DNA of 64,000 nt from Bifidobacterium parmae (lineage in GTDB: Bacteria; Actinomycetota; Actinomycetes; Actinomycetales; Bifidobacteriaceae). Under the pieces are notes generated by a model. It was not told where the DNA came from. It worked only from the letters and a program-made list of their open reading frames with translations, and ran no database searches. The position numbers and the translations under genes are program-made. The DNA is taken from positions 1-64,000 of the forward strand of contig NZ_NMWT01000001.1 in the NCBI RefSeq assembly GCF_002860365.1, read 5' to 3'. This document shows, piece after piece, positions 26,244-35,110 of this stretch; within the stretch, counting starts at the first letter, position 1, and every line of letters begins with the position of its first letter.

Positions 26244-28127
26244 ATGAACGAGAACAACAAGCTAGTGACCAAGGTGTTCGCCTGGTTCCGCGCCTCCGGC
26301 GTGGTGCGCGGCGACGACCGTTGGATCGGCGGCGTGTGCAGCGGCATCGCCGCCCGCCTCGGATGGAGCCCCACGCTCGTGCGGGCCCTGATGATCGTCT
26401 TCACCTTCCTGTTCGGATTCGGCGCGGCCCTGTACGCGTTCGCGTGGCTGCTGCTGCCGGACGCGCGCGACGGGCGCATCCTCGCCGAGGAGCTCGTTGC
26501 CGGCCGATGGGATTGGAACTGCCTGGGCGCGTTCGCGATGCTCGGCGTGGCCGTGCTCATCGTCGGCGCCGGATGGGTGGCGATCGGCGTCGCCGCCGTC
26601 GCCTTGTGGGCCATCTGCCAGAGCGGCATGCGCCAGCAGCACGGCTACGGGTACGGCTACCGCAAGGAGGGGCCGAACGGGCCGTACACGCCGGTGCCGC
26701 CGCGCGGTGCTCCGGGTGCTCCTGGGGCTCCTGGGGCTCCGGGTGCCGGCGGCGGGCCGGCGTATCCGGGAGTCGCGTATCAGAACGGTGCCGCGTATCC
26801 GGGCGGCCCGGTGCCTCCCCAAGGTGCGCCGGTGAATCCCGTCGGCGCAGCCTACGGTCCGGCGCCGGCCTACGGCCCCGCGTCTGCGTCTGCGCCCGCG
26901 TCCATGCCGGCGATGCGGACGATCCCCGTCTCCGCGATCCCCGCGCCCACGCCGCGCCGCGCGCGCCGCAAGCCGGCCGGGCCGCTGCTCGTGCTGCTCG
27001 TCATCGGACTGACGCTCGTCTCCGGCGCGGCCGTGATGCTCGCCATGGAGCACGGGTACGCCGACAGCCACACCGGCGAAAGCATCATCAACGCGGTCAC
27101 GATGATGACCGTGTGGATCTCGGCCGTATGCATCGCGATGGGCGTGCTGCTCGTCATCCTCGGCGCGATCGGCCGACGCTCCGGCGGACTCATCCCGCTC
27201 GCGCTCATCGCCGGATTCGTCGCCTGCTGCATGATCGTCGCGACCGGCGTCGCCGGCTACTCGACCTACGACATCAACACCGTCCGCGACGGCTACACCG
27301 AGGTGCGCCTGGGAGCCGGATCGAGCGCCGGATCCGAGAACGCGAACGGGATGGTCGCCGTGCAGGCGCGACTCGACGAGAACGCCGACCGCGACTACTG
27401 GTCCGCCACCGGCGGCCTCAACGCGAACATGAACTACTGGGTGTCCGATTCGAGTCCGGAGACCTTCCGCACGCTCGAACAGGGCGTCCACTTCCAGGGC
27501 GTCGACTACGACCTGAGCACCGCGAACATCGACCTGAGCAAATACGGCAACTGGGGCTACGGCGGCGACCGGAGGAACACGTACAAGGCCGGATGCCCGG
27601 CCGGGCAGATCAACCTGTCCGTGCGCAACGCGCACGTGTACGTGACGCTGCCCGACGGATGCCCGTACGCGTTCGGCTCCGGCGGATTCGTCTACACGCA
27701 GGGCGACACGCTCGGCGGCTACGACCAGATCGTGCGCAACAACGGCACGACGACGCTGGAGGTGCCGTTCCTCGACCGCATGGCCGGCACCCGCGACAAC
27801 CGCGACGACAGCATGATGAACGCGGACGGCTACCAGCCGGACAACTACGACTGGCAGGGCAACGGCGAGACCGACGAAAGCTCGTTCCTCATCAACGTCG
27901 CCTCCGGCGTCTCCGGCAAGGTGATCGTGCGCTACGCCTCCGAGACGCTGCTGCCCGGCTACACCGACTTCGTCAGGCAGATCTCGAAGGGCGACGTCGC
28001 CTCGCTCGACCTCACGACCCGCAGACACTACGCCGTGCAGAACGGCGACACGACCGCCTCCGGCACGAACGGTTCCGGTTCCACGGATTCCGGTACGACC
28101 AACAAGAAGGAGCGTTCCGATGACTGA
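26244..28127 (+). CDS. PspC-domain membrane protein with LiaF-like C-terminal region
   Basis: The 627 residues hold a PspC domain (about 15-80: DDRWIGGVCSGIAARLGWSP), two or three membrane helices, a Pro/Gly/Ala linker (about 135-245), three more helices (about 250-350) and an extracellular domain of about 270 residues that forms repeated beta-rich stretches (QINLSVRNAHVYVTLPDG). The order resembles actinobacterial PspC/LiaF-type envelope stress proteins that restrain a sensor kinase. A strong GGAGG lies 2 nt before ATG 26244, and TGTAAT ends 6 nt before it. It is divergent from the PspC kinase and overlaps the next gene by 8 nt. Confidence 0.78.
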   Translation: MNENNKLVTKVFAWFRASGVVRGDDRWIGGVCSGIAARLGWSPTLVRALMIVFTFLFGFGAALYAFAWLLLPDARDGRILAEELVAGRWDWNCLGAFAMLGVAVLIVGAGWVAIGVAAVALWAICQSGMRQQHGYGYGYRKEGPNGPYTPVPPRGAPGAPGAPGAPGAGGGPAYPGVAYQNGAAYPGGPVPPQGAPVNPVGAAYGPAPAYGPASASAPASMPAMRTIPVSAIPAPTPRRARRKPAGPLLVLLVIGLTLVSGAAVMLAMEHGYADSHTGESIINAVTMMTVWISAVCIAMGVLLVILGAIGRRSGGLIPLALIAGFVACCMIVATGVAGYSTYDINTVRDGYTEVRLGAGSSAGSENANGMVAVQARLDENADRDYWSATGGLNANMNYWVSDSSPETFRTLEQGVHFQGVDYDLSTANIDLSKYGNWGYGGDRRNTYKAGCPAGQINLSVRNAHVYVTLPDGCPYAFGSGGFVYTQGDTLGGYDQIVRNNGTTTLEVPFLDRMAGTRDNRDDSMMNADGYQPDNYDWQGNGETDESSFLINVASGVSGKVIVRYASETLLPGYTDFVRQISKGDVASLDLTTRRHYAVQNGDTTASGTNGSGSTDSGTTNKKERSDD

Positions 28128-28878
28128 CGACAAGACCATGGACAAGACCACGGACATCCGCACCATGGACACGCAGGCCATGCCCACGGAACAGGCCGCC
28201 GCGGAACAGGCCGCCGCGGACAAGGGATTCGACGACTCCCGCAACCACTCCCTGCAGGACATCGTCGACACGCAGGCTATGCCCGCGCCCGCCGGCGTGA
28301 AGCCGGACGTCGCCCCGCCCACCGAGCAGGTCCTCGACAAGCCGATCCCCACCGTCGACCAGAACGCCGACACCGCGGTGTTCGCCGAGGCGGCGGTCGG
28401 TACCGAGGCGACGACGAAGACCGACCCGGCCGCAAAGGACGACACCACGCAACCGGTCGCCACCCCGCCCGTCGACCTCAACACCCCGCTCACCCGTCTG
28501 ATGGGCGTCTCCGACGAGCCGGAACCCGAGGCGAAGCCCGAACCGGCGCCGCCGAAGCCCGCAGCGGCACCGTCCGCTCCGCGGCCCGCGGCCCCCGCGC
28601 AGCCCGCGGGCGGCGCACGGCCCGCAGCCCCCGTTCCGGCGACGATCGCCCCGACCGGGCCGAGCGTGCCGACCATCCTGCTCGGCGCCGTCGGCATCCT
28701 CGTCGGCGCGTTCGGGCTGCTGCTCGGCCTGCGCCTGCCCGACGTCACCGCCTGGATGTTCGGCATCGACCCGCAGACACTGACCGCCCTGTTCTTTGGC
28801 GGCATCGGCGTGGTCCTCATCCTCGTCGCCATCATCTGGGCCATCGCCAAAGCCATCACCGGCCGCAGGAACCAGTAG
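28120..28878 (+). CDS. Small two-helix membrane protein with acidic disordered N-terminus
   Basis: The 252 residues comprise an Asp/Thr/Ala-rich N-terminal half without hydrophobic segments, including two copies of DTQAMP (residues about 17 and 48), then a Pro/Ala-rich stretch, and two membrane helices near the end (TILLGAVGILVGAFGLLLGL; TALFFGGIGVVLILVAIIWA). No family is recognised. Its ATG lies inside the end of the PspC protein gene (8-nt overlap), with AAGGAGCG upstream, so the two are translated together and it probably belongs to the same envelope stress module. Confidence 0.72.
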   Translation: MTDDKTMDKTTDIRTMDTQAMPTEQAAAEQAAADKGFDDSRNHSLQDIVDTQAMPAPAGVKPDVAPPTEQVLDKPIPTVDQNADTAVFAEAAVGTEATTKTDPAAKDDTTQPVATPPVDLNTPLTRLMGVSDEPEPEAKPEPAPPKPAAAPSAPRPAAPAQPAGGARPAAPVPATIAPTGPSVPTILLGAVGILVGAFGLLLGLRLPDVTAWMFGIDPQTLTALFFGGIGVVLILVAIIWAIAKAITGRRNQ

Positions 28879-28888
28879 CTCGGCTTCC

Positions 28889-29006
28889 GGCCCCCTCGAC
28901 TGCGCTTCGCACGTCAGCTCCTCCTCAAAGGGGGAGCAAGACAGTGAAATGGTTTGCGCCCCCTTCAGGGGGAGCTGTCAGCCGTAGGCTGACTGAGGGG
29001 GTCGCC
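28889..29006. repeat. Dispersed palindromic element, divergent copy
   Basis: The arms GGCCCCCTC and GAGGGGGTCGCC bound about 118 bp containing a CCCCCTTCAGGGGG hairpin, GGAGCTGTCAGCC and GGCTGACTGAGGGGG. The GAGCTGTC-N-GACTGAGGG layout matches the elements at 33189, 33391, 53295, 55875 and 61031. Length and end pairing suggest the same family. Confidence 0.7.
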
Positions 29007-29133
29007 ATCCCGCCTATGAAGGCGTGTCCCGCGGGCGGGGGAACTAGAGTGACGCACAGTGAGACCGGTGGCAATCCGCGCCGGTGGAACCATGAGATAC
29101 CGCGGAGAGGTCGTCGGAGAGAAGGAGCGGGAG

Positions 29134-30954
29134 ATGGACGCGTGGCGCACGGTGGGGCGGATCGCCGGCACCGCCGTCGTCCTGCTCGCCGTCCTCGCCG
29201 CGCTCGGCACGCTGATGATGCCGCAATGGCGTCCCGAACCCTACACCGACCACATCACGGTCGCGTCCGCGGACACCTCCATCATCGCGAATCCCGCCGC
29301 CGTCCCCGCCGGCGCTGCCACATCCGACAACGCCGCAGTCGCCGCGAATCCGTCCGCACCCGTCGCATCCGACCCGTCCCCGTCATCCCTCCTCGCCGAC
29401 CATCAAGGCACCTACCGCACGCGCACGCGCGAACTCACCATCCACCTCGACGACGGCGGCAGCGTGCCCGCCATCCTGCGCGAACCGGTCGACGCTCCAG
29501 GACGGCGCCCCGCATGCCTGTTCATCCACGGCTCCGGCACCGGCACGGCCGACGACTTCGGCGACATCGCCAACGCGATGGCCTCCGCCGGCATCGTCAC
29601 GCTCGTCCCCGCCAAACGCACCGACGACTACACGCCGCTCCACCGCGACTACCCGCGGTTCGCACGCGACTACACGACCGCGCTCGATCTGCTCGAACTC
29701 ATCCCCGGCGTCGACGCCACGAAAACCGGACTGTACGCCGAATCCGAAGGCACCTGGATCTCCATGCTCATGACGTCGCAACGCCGCGACATCGCCTACA
29801 GCATCCTCGCCTCCGCCCCCGTCTACAAAGGCCGCGACCAGATGGCCATGGCCGTGAGCGCCTACGCGCGGCAGGCCGGCGCACCCCAGCCGGTCGTCAA
29901 GGACGTCGCCAAACTCCTCTCCCTCGACTTCGCGCCGTTCGACCTGCGCTACGCCGACTTCGACGCCGACACGGTGCGCGGCTCGCTCACCATGCCCGTA
30001 TTCGTCGGCTACGGCACGTACGACACTGCCATGCCGATTGAACAGGGGGCGCGCACCATCATCCGCGACGCCGCACGCCACGGCAACCGCAACGTGACCG
30101 TCCGCTACTACGCCGCCAACCATCAGATGCGCGCCGGCCAAGGACTCCTCACCGCCGGACTCCCGCTCGCCGACGGCTACACGCGCGACCTCGCCGACTG
30201 GGTGAACGGCGTCGCCTCGGGCGCGGCATCCGGCACACGCGCCGACGGCTGGACCACGCCGCAGGTCGCCGGCGCGACCCCGCACCAGCAGTACGCCGCG
30301 CCACGCGACACATCATCCGGCATCATCGGCTCGCTCGGCGCGCTCGTCGCGATCACCGGCCTGTCGCTGATCTGCTTCGCCGCCGTCATCATCATGGCGA
30401 TCGGATTCGGATGCGCGGAACTCGCGCGTCGCCGCCGGCTCGCCGCGCTGCGCGCGCAAGGCGCGGCGAGCGTCGGAGGCCTGCGCGAACGGTTCCCGGC
30501 GATCGGACGGCGCGGGACGGACGGCGCACGATCATGGCCCGGCACCAGCCGCGCGTACGTGCGCAACGTCGGCTACTCGCGCGCGTTGCGGCGAATCCTC
30601 GGCTGGGGCATCGCCGCGACGACGCTGACGCTCGCCGCGCTCGCCGCATACCTCTCCTACGTGGGCGTGAGCGCCGTATTCGTGCGCCATGACCCGACGC
30701 TGCTGTCCATGGGATTCATCGCGCTGCGGGTCGGCGGCGTGGCGTGCGCCGTGATGTGCGCGTGGCTCATCGTGCGGCTGCGGGACGCGTGGCGCATCCG
30801 CCGCGCCTACCTCGCGCACGGCCTCTACCCGATGGCCGGACTCCACTCCACGTGGCTCGTCGGCCGCTGGCATTGGCTCGCCGCGTTCCTCGCGCTCGCC
30901 GGCATGCTGCTCGCGCTCGTCGTCATGGCCTTCTGGGGCCTGTTCACCCCGTGA
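29134..30954 (+). CDS. Membrane-anchored alpha/beta hydrolase
   Basis: The 606 residues start with a signal-anchor helix (about 8-27) and an Ala/Ser-rich stretch. An alpha/beta hydrolase domain follows (about 90-370) with FIHGSGTGTADDFG as oxyanion loop, nucleophile Ser in LYAESEGTWISM, a probable acid in GYGTYDTAMP and His in AANHQMRAG. Four membrane helices fill the last 180 residues. The nucleophile elbow has A-E-S-E-G in place of the common G-x-S-x-G. Substrate unknown; an extracytoplasmic esterase or peptidase is plausible. ATG 29134 has GGAGCGGGAG upstream. Confidence 0.78.
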   Translation: MDAWRTVGRIAGTAVVLLAVLAALGTLMMPQWRPEPYTDHITVASADTSIIANPAAVPAGAATSDNAAVAANPSAPVASDPSPSSLLADHQGTYRTRTRELTIHLDDGGSVPAILREPVDAPGRRPACLFIHGSGTGTADDFGDIANAMASAGIVTLVPAKRTDDYTPLHRDYPRFARDYTTALDLLELIPGVDATKTGLYAESEGTWISMLMTSQRRDIAYSILASAPVYKGRDQMAMAVSAYARQAGAPQPVVKDVAKLLSLDFAPFDLRYADFDADTVRGSLTMPVFVGYGTYDTAMPIEQGARTIIRDAARHGNRNVTVRYYAANHQMRAGQGLLTAGLPLADGYTRDLADWVNGVASGAASGTRADGWTTPQVAGATPHQQYAAPRDTSSGIIGSLGALVAITGLSLICFAAVIIMAIGFGCAELARRRRLAALRAQGAASVGGLRERFPAIGRRGTDGARSWPGTSRAYVRNVGYSRALRRILGWGIAATTLTLAALAAYLSYVGVSAVFVRHDPTLLSMGFIALRVGGVACAVMCAWLIVRLRDAWRIRRAYLAHGLYPMAGLHSTWLVGRWHWLAAFLALAGMLLALVVMAFWGLFTP

Positions 30955-31085
30955 TATCGGCGGGGCGTCCTTCGGTGCTTTTCGCGTTGCCACGATTCGG
31001 GACGGCCGGCTTGTCTTTGGGACCAGCCGGACGGGACGGACCTGTTCGGACGCGTTCAGGGGGCTTGGATGTGGCTATCTCCATC

Positions 31086-31275
31086 GAGAGGGGTACATCT
31101 CACTCCGTCACGAAGGGCAACTGGTTTGAGAGGGGTACCTGGTGTGGCTGTTACAGGGTATTCATGGCGGAACGACGTTGGTTATTGTCCGGATACGCCA
31201 TTCGAGATACCCCTCGTAACGCGGATAGGTGTCTGCGGCAGGACGCATGTACCCCCTGCAACGCAGATAGACCTT
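31086..31275. repeat. Symmetrical degenerate repeats in a 390-base gene-free stretch
   Basis: GAGAGGGGTAC occurs at 31086 and 31128 (42 bp apart). On the opposite strand the related TACCCCT and TACCCCC occur at 31208 and 31250 (again 42 bp apart), followed by AACGCGGATAGG and AACGCAGATAGA. The arrangement is a direct pair facing an inverted pair. No coding frame or clear promoter is seen between 30955 and 31343. Confidence 0.5.
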
Positions 31276-31343
31276 TGCAAGGTGATCCTTGAACGCACTG
31301 CCGCGCGCTCGCGATGGGTCGGGGCCAGCTCGTGGCGGATGAT

Positions 31344-31994
31344 TCACACCGAGGCCTGCGCGGCCTCCGCCTCGTTGAGGTCCGCGAATCCGCCGAGCCG
31401 CACCGTATGCAGCAGCGTCTCCTCGGTGATGTTGGCGCTTCGCGCCGCGCGCCCCGCGATCATCGCCTCGTACAGTGCGAACGTGCGGTCCGAATACGTG
31501 CCGAGCTCGCCGCGCAGATACGTTTCGAACGACGTCGCCGCAGGCGTGTCCTCGCTGGTGGTGAGCACGCGCATCGCCTCGCCGAGCCGAGGGTAGCGCG
31601 CGCGGAAGTCGCGCGCCCACGAGACCTGCGTCGCGATGACGCGCTCCTGCCGCGCGATGCGTCCCTCGGACAGCCGCGGAATGTACGGTTCGATGGTGCG
31701 CTCGTACTCGTCCGGCGCGGTCGAGGCCATCATGCGCCCGTACTTCTCGGTGACGAGATTGCGCCCGATGCGGTCCGCCTCGGCGAGATCGCTTGCGTAG
31801 GATTCGAGCAGCGGCCGGTCCCATGTGAGGAACTGGGCGAGACGCATCTGGTGGAACACCGGCCAGTTGCCCTGGCATGCGGCGCGCCCGCCCTCGTTGT
31901 TCGTGCGCTGGAACTGGTCCCACTCAAGACACACGATCCGCTCGCGCAGCGCGGTGATGTCGGCGGTGGCAGTGGATTCGTTCGATTCGGTCAT
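31344..31994 (-). CDS. DUF4125 family protein
   Basis: This is a soluble, mostly helical protein of 216 residues that resembles the DUF4125 family, with LEWDQFQRTNNEGGRAACQG near the start. No enzyme motif or membrane segment is visible. It starts 12 nt after the stop of the TPR-DUF4037 gene, and the TAA of that gene lies in its ribosome binding site region (TAAGGAG), so the two are translationally linked. DUF4037 and DUF4125 genes commonly travel together. Function unknown. Confidence 0.8.
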   Translation of the reverse strand: MTESNESTATADITALRERIVCLEWDQFQRTNNEGGRAACQGNWPVFHQMRLAQFLTWDRPLLESYASDLAEADRIGRNLVTEKYGRMMASTAPDEYERTIEPYIPRLSEGRIARQERVIATQVSWARDFRARYPRLGEAMRVLTTSEDTPAATSFETYLRGELGTYSDRTFALYEAMIAGRAARSANITEETLLHTVRLGGFADLNEAEAAQASV

Positions 31995-32006
31995 CGTGGA
32001 TGCTCC

Positions 32007-34580
32007 TTACAGACTGTGCAGGCATGCGGCGTCGGATGCGATATGCTCCTCGACGTACGGCCGCTGCCATTCGAGGAAGGTCTCGTCCGAGCGGGTGAGT
32101 CCGTCGCGCCTGAGCTCCTTGACGATGGACGCCGCCACCTCCTCGACGAGACGTCCGATGGTCTCCGCCGCGGGCGCCGACCCCTTGCCGCCCTCGCCGA
32201 AGCCGGCGCCGCCGTAGCAGGCCGCGGAGGCGAGGCGCATCACCGATTCCAGCTTGCCGCACACGTCGCCCAGACGGGCGAACATGCCGCCGGACAGCTT
32301 GCGTAGCGCGGCGAACCGCCACTTGTAGTACGGCAGGTAACCGGCGATCATCGGCTTGTTGACGAGGAACACGAGCGAGGCGGCGGCATCCACGAACTCG
32401 GATATCGCGAGCCAGGCGGCCGCGCCGTCGCCGCGCTTGAGGCTGCGTGGCAGATTGTACTGCCCCGCCTGCGCGATCATGCCGAGCCGCTTGGAGACCA
32501 GCGCGAGGCGCACGTCCTCCGGCATGTCCTTGAACCCCTGGCGTGTCTCGGAGAACGCGCCGAGCGGGTCGGCGAACACATGGCCGTTCGTCGCGGCGGC
32601 GAGCGTCGCCTCGTCGAGCATCAGCCATTCGTGCGGCGCGTCGGCCGCCGGGGCCTTGCGGTATCCGGTGATCGATTCGAAGAAGTCGCCGATGCGGAAC
32701 ACGCCGTCGCGCCGGAACGCGCCCTGCGCGCGCGGCGTGAGCGGCGAGGGGGCGGTCGGAACAGTCGGGGTGGTTTGGGCGGTGGCGGCGATATCGGCGG
32801 TGGCGGTGGTGCTGGTGGCCGTGGCGCTGGTCGTGTCCGTCGGTTCGTCCGCGGTGGCGGACGGGCGCACATAGCCGCGGAAGTCGCGGGGAAGCGCGTC
32901 GTAGTCGGCCTGCAATCGCGCGCCGATCGCCGCGTAGTCGTCATCGGTGAGCCACAGGCAGAAGCGCGGGCCGAAATCATGGTCATGCGAATACGCGTCG
33001 TCGAAGCCGTAGCATTCCGAGCCGTGCCCGACGAGGCCGGCGGCGATGCGGTCCGCATACTCCGGGTACTTCGCCCGCACCATCGGACGCCCGATCTCCT
33101 CCCAGTACGCTTTCGCGAGTTTGAGACCGGAGATGGGTGCCGCATCCCCGCTCCCGCTGGGCGGCAGGGGGGAGGATGCCTCATTCCCGCTCCCGCTGGC
33201 GGGAGCTGTCCGCGGAGCGGACTGAGGGTGGTCGACGTTGGTTGTGCGGGCGCCTGTCCGCTGACCACCCTCCGGCGCTTCGCGCCACCTCCCGCCAGCG
33301 GGAGGCAGAGGGGAGTTCCCGCTCCCGCTGGGCGGCAGGGAAGAGTTCCCGCTCCCGCTGGCGGGAGGCAAAGAAGAGGCCGCCCCGTTCCCGCTCCCGC
33401 TGGCGGGAGCTGTCCGCGGAGCGGACTGAGGGTGGTCGGCGTCAGCCGCGCGGACGTCTGTCCGCTGACCACCCTCCGGCGCTTCGCGCCACCTCCCGCC
33501 GGCGGGAGGCAAAGAAGCGTCGTCCGCTCCCGCCTTCGTCTCGGCCTCCTTGAGGTTCGCTTCGGTGATCCGGTAGTAGTCGGTGTCCGTCCCGTAACAT
33601 TCCTCGATCACGGCGAGCGCGCGCCGGTAGTAGGCGACCGCGTCCGCATACCGGTGCTCCGCGTAGCGCACCTGCGCGAGCCCGGCCAGCGCGGACGCGT
33701 AGTGCGCCGAATGTTCGAGATGACCGGTCGCGTAGATCTCCAACGCCTTCGCCGCGTGCCGGTCCGCCTCCTCCAGCTTGCCTTCCTGGAGCAGGACGAG
33801 CGCGAGGTTCGTATGCGACGAGGCCACGTCGATGTCGGCGTCCGGGTTCACGCTCGACGATTCGATGATGCGCAGCGCCTCGCGCAGCTCGGCCTCCGCC
33901 TTGTCGATGCGGTCGGTCTCGCTGTACAGCATCGACAGGTTGTTGTGCAGCGCGGCGAGCCGCCGGTCCGTCGGATCGTAGTTGCGTTCCGCGCATGCCA
34001 GCGCCTGCCGGTACAGGTCCTCCGACTGGTCGTAGCGTTTCGCGGCGCGCATCGCGGTCGCGCAGTTGATGAGCGTCGTCGCCCACGCCTCGGTGCCTTC
34101 GAGACCCATGTGCAGGGCGAGTTCGATGGCCCGCTGCACGATCCACTGGTTTTCCTCGTGCCGGCCCTGCGACCGGTAGAAACCCATCGTCTCGTTGAGC
34201 ACGGTGAGCAGTCCGGCCTCGTCGCCCGCGTTCTCCGCGTCGACCGCCGCCTGTTCGAGGTATGGTCCGGCTTTCTCCGCCGCGTCGTGCGCCGCGAAGA
34301 TCGCGTCGAGACCGGTGAGGAACCCGTTCACGTCGAACGTGCGGGTAGAAGCGTCCGTGTCGCCGGCGTCGTCGGATGCGCTGCTCTCGGTCGCGGCGGT
34401 GTTCTTCGTGGCGGTGGTGCACTTGTCGTCCGCGTTTCCATGCTGGGGGGCGTCGAAATCGTGCGCGTGCTTCGCGGCCATCCGCTCCAGCGCCGCCTCC
34501 AAGTCCGGGTTCATCGCGGAATCCCCCGCAAACGATTCCATGCTGTCGATCGCGTCGGCGTCCACTGCATCATCGGCCAT
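32007..34580 (-). CDS. TPR protein with C-terminal DUF4037 nucleotidyltransferase-like domain
   Basis: The product is 857 residues and cytoplasmic. Residues about 70-345 form tetratricopeptide repeats (WATTLINCATAMRAAKRYDQ; LAALHNNLSMLYSETDRIDK). A 130-residue linker (about 350-480) is encoded by palindromic elements and reads as two copies of LPPAGGRWREAPEGGQRT with ASGSGN runs. The DUF4037 part (about 485-857) has GHGSECYGFDDAYSHDHDFG, whose GSxxxG and acidic cluster recall nucleotidyltransferases. ATG 34580 is preferred to a GTG at 34616 because GGAGGGAACGGACCA precedes it. It is operonic with DUF4125. The target is unknown. Confidence 0.8.
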   Translation of the reverse strand: MADDAVDADAIDSMESFAGDSAMNPDLEAALERMAAKHAHDFDAPQHGNADDKCTTATKNTAATESSASDDAGDTDASTRTFDVNGFLTGLDAIFAAHDAAEKAGPYLEQAAVDAENAGDEAGLLTVLNETMGFYRSQGRHEENQWIVQRAIELALHMGLEGTEAWATTLINCATAMRAAKRYDQSEDLYRQALACAERNYDPTDRRLAALHNNLSMLYSETDRIDKAEAELREALRIIESSSVNPDADIDVASSHTNLALVLLQEGKLEEADRHAAKALEIYATGHLEHSAHYASALAGLAQVRYAEHRYADAVAYYRRALAVIEECYGTDTDYYRITEANLKEAETKAGADDASLPPAGGRWREAPEGGQRTDVRAADADHPQSAPRTAPASGSGNGAASSLPPASGSGNSSLPPSGSGNSPLPPAGGRWREAPEGGQRTGARTTNVDHPQSAPRTAPASGSGNEASSPLPPSGSGDAAPISGLKLAKAYWEEIGRPMVRAKYPEYADRIAAGLVGHGSECYGFDDAYSHDHDFGPRFCLWLTDDDYAAIGARLQADYDALPRDFRGYVRPSATADEPTDTTSATATSTTATADIAATAQTTPTVPTAPSPLTPRAQGAFRRDGVFRIGDFFESITGYRKAPAADAPHEWLMLDEATLAAATNGHVFADPLGAFSETRQGFKDMPEDVRLALVSKRLGMIAQAGQYNLPRSLKRGDGAAAWLAISEFVDAAASLVFLVNKPMIAGYLPYYKWRFAALRKLSGGMFARLGDVCGKLESVMRLASAACYGGAGFGEGGKGSAPAAETIGRLVEEVAASIVKELRRDGLTRSDETFLEWQRPYVEEHIASDAACLHSL
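33189..33306. repeat. Dispersed palindromic element inside the TPR-DUF4037 gene, copy A
   Basis: The ends are GCTCCCGCTGGCGGGAG and CTCCCGCCAGCGGGAG, each itself palindromic. Inside lie TGTCCGCGGAGCGGAC and an inverted pair GGGTGGTC / GACCACCC. It is translated in frame as part of the interdomain linker. Half-units CCGCTGGGCGGCAGG flank it at about 33164 and 33330. Confidence 0.9.
33391..33510. repeat. Dispersed palindromic element inside the TPR-DUF4037 gene, copy B
   Basis: The structure is the same as copy A about 200 bp away, with nearly identical ends and a different centre. A solitary half-unit (CTCCCGCTGGCGGGAGG) sits between them near 33352. Both copies are in the same reading frame and lack stop codons in it. 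Confidence 0.9.
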
Positions 34581-34750
34581 TGGTCCGTTCCCTCCATCGC
34601 GAATGTCGTTCGTCACTGTCTTCCAGCGTACTGTGACCGTTCCCGCCGCACGCTGTGAGTGTCGTTACATCGAGAGACTCGGAGGTCTTCGCCGCTCTCG
34701 CGTTGTCCTGCCATGACACTGCCGTGACGCTGCCGTGATACGCCGCCGCG

Positions 34751-34920
34751 GTGTCCCATTGTCGGGAAACAGGGCCACTGCTCCCGACAACGGGACTCTG
34801 ACGTCCGCTCAGCGTCCCGTTGTCGGGAAACGGAGCCACTGCTCCGGAATCCGGGACGCTCACGTCCGCTCAGCGTCCCGTTATCGGGAGCAAGCGGCTG
34901 ATTTCCCGACAACGGGACGC
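34751..34920. repeat. Three-unit palindrome array with exact 61-bp period
   Basis: Palindromes of 48 bp start at 34751, 34812 and 34873, separated by 13-bp spacers TGACGTCCGCTCA and TCACGTCCGCTCA. Arms read GCGTCCCGTTGTCGGGA and its complement. The loop of the third unit looks like the reverse complement of the loops in the first two (GGGAGC...TTTCCC against GGGAAA...GCTCC). It occupies the 530-base gap between the TPR gene and the surface phosphatase gene; that gap holds no gene. Confidence 0.88.
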
Positions 34921-34940
34921 CGTAACGGAAGCAAAACGGG

Positions 34941-35100
34941 GAGGGCCCCGCATCGCGGGGCTCTCCGAGAGATCGTGGTCCGGGCCCTACAGGGTCCCGG
35001 CCAGTGGATCCGGTCTGGGGCTGGTTTCAGTGATCTGGTTCCAGAGTGATCCGGTTCCAAGGTGCCGGTTCCGGATTCGGCTGGTGGGAACCGAATCACC
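34941..35100 (-). terminator. Hairpins downstream of the surface phosphatase gene
   Basis: A short stem GAGGGCCCCGC / GCGGGGCTCTC sits at 34941-34966. Nearer the gene, GTGATCCGGTTCC (35048) pairs imperfectly with GGAACCGAATCAC (about 35086-35098), and GTGATCTGGTTCC is a direct repeat 15 bp earlier. The second structure begins 11 nt past the stop codon and is the better terminator candidate. Confidence 0.5.
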
Positions 35101-35110
35101 GGGATCGGCG

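Noticed and set aside
32580-34658. Plus-strand frame across the TPR-DUF4037 gene repeats
   Set aside because: It is open because the palindromic elements lack stops in several frames. Only the minus strand shows TPR helices and a DUF4037 domain.
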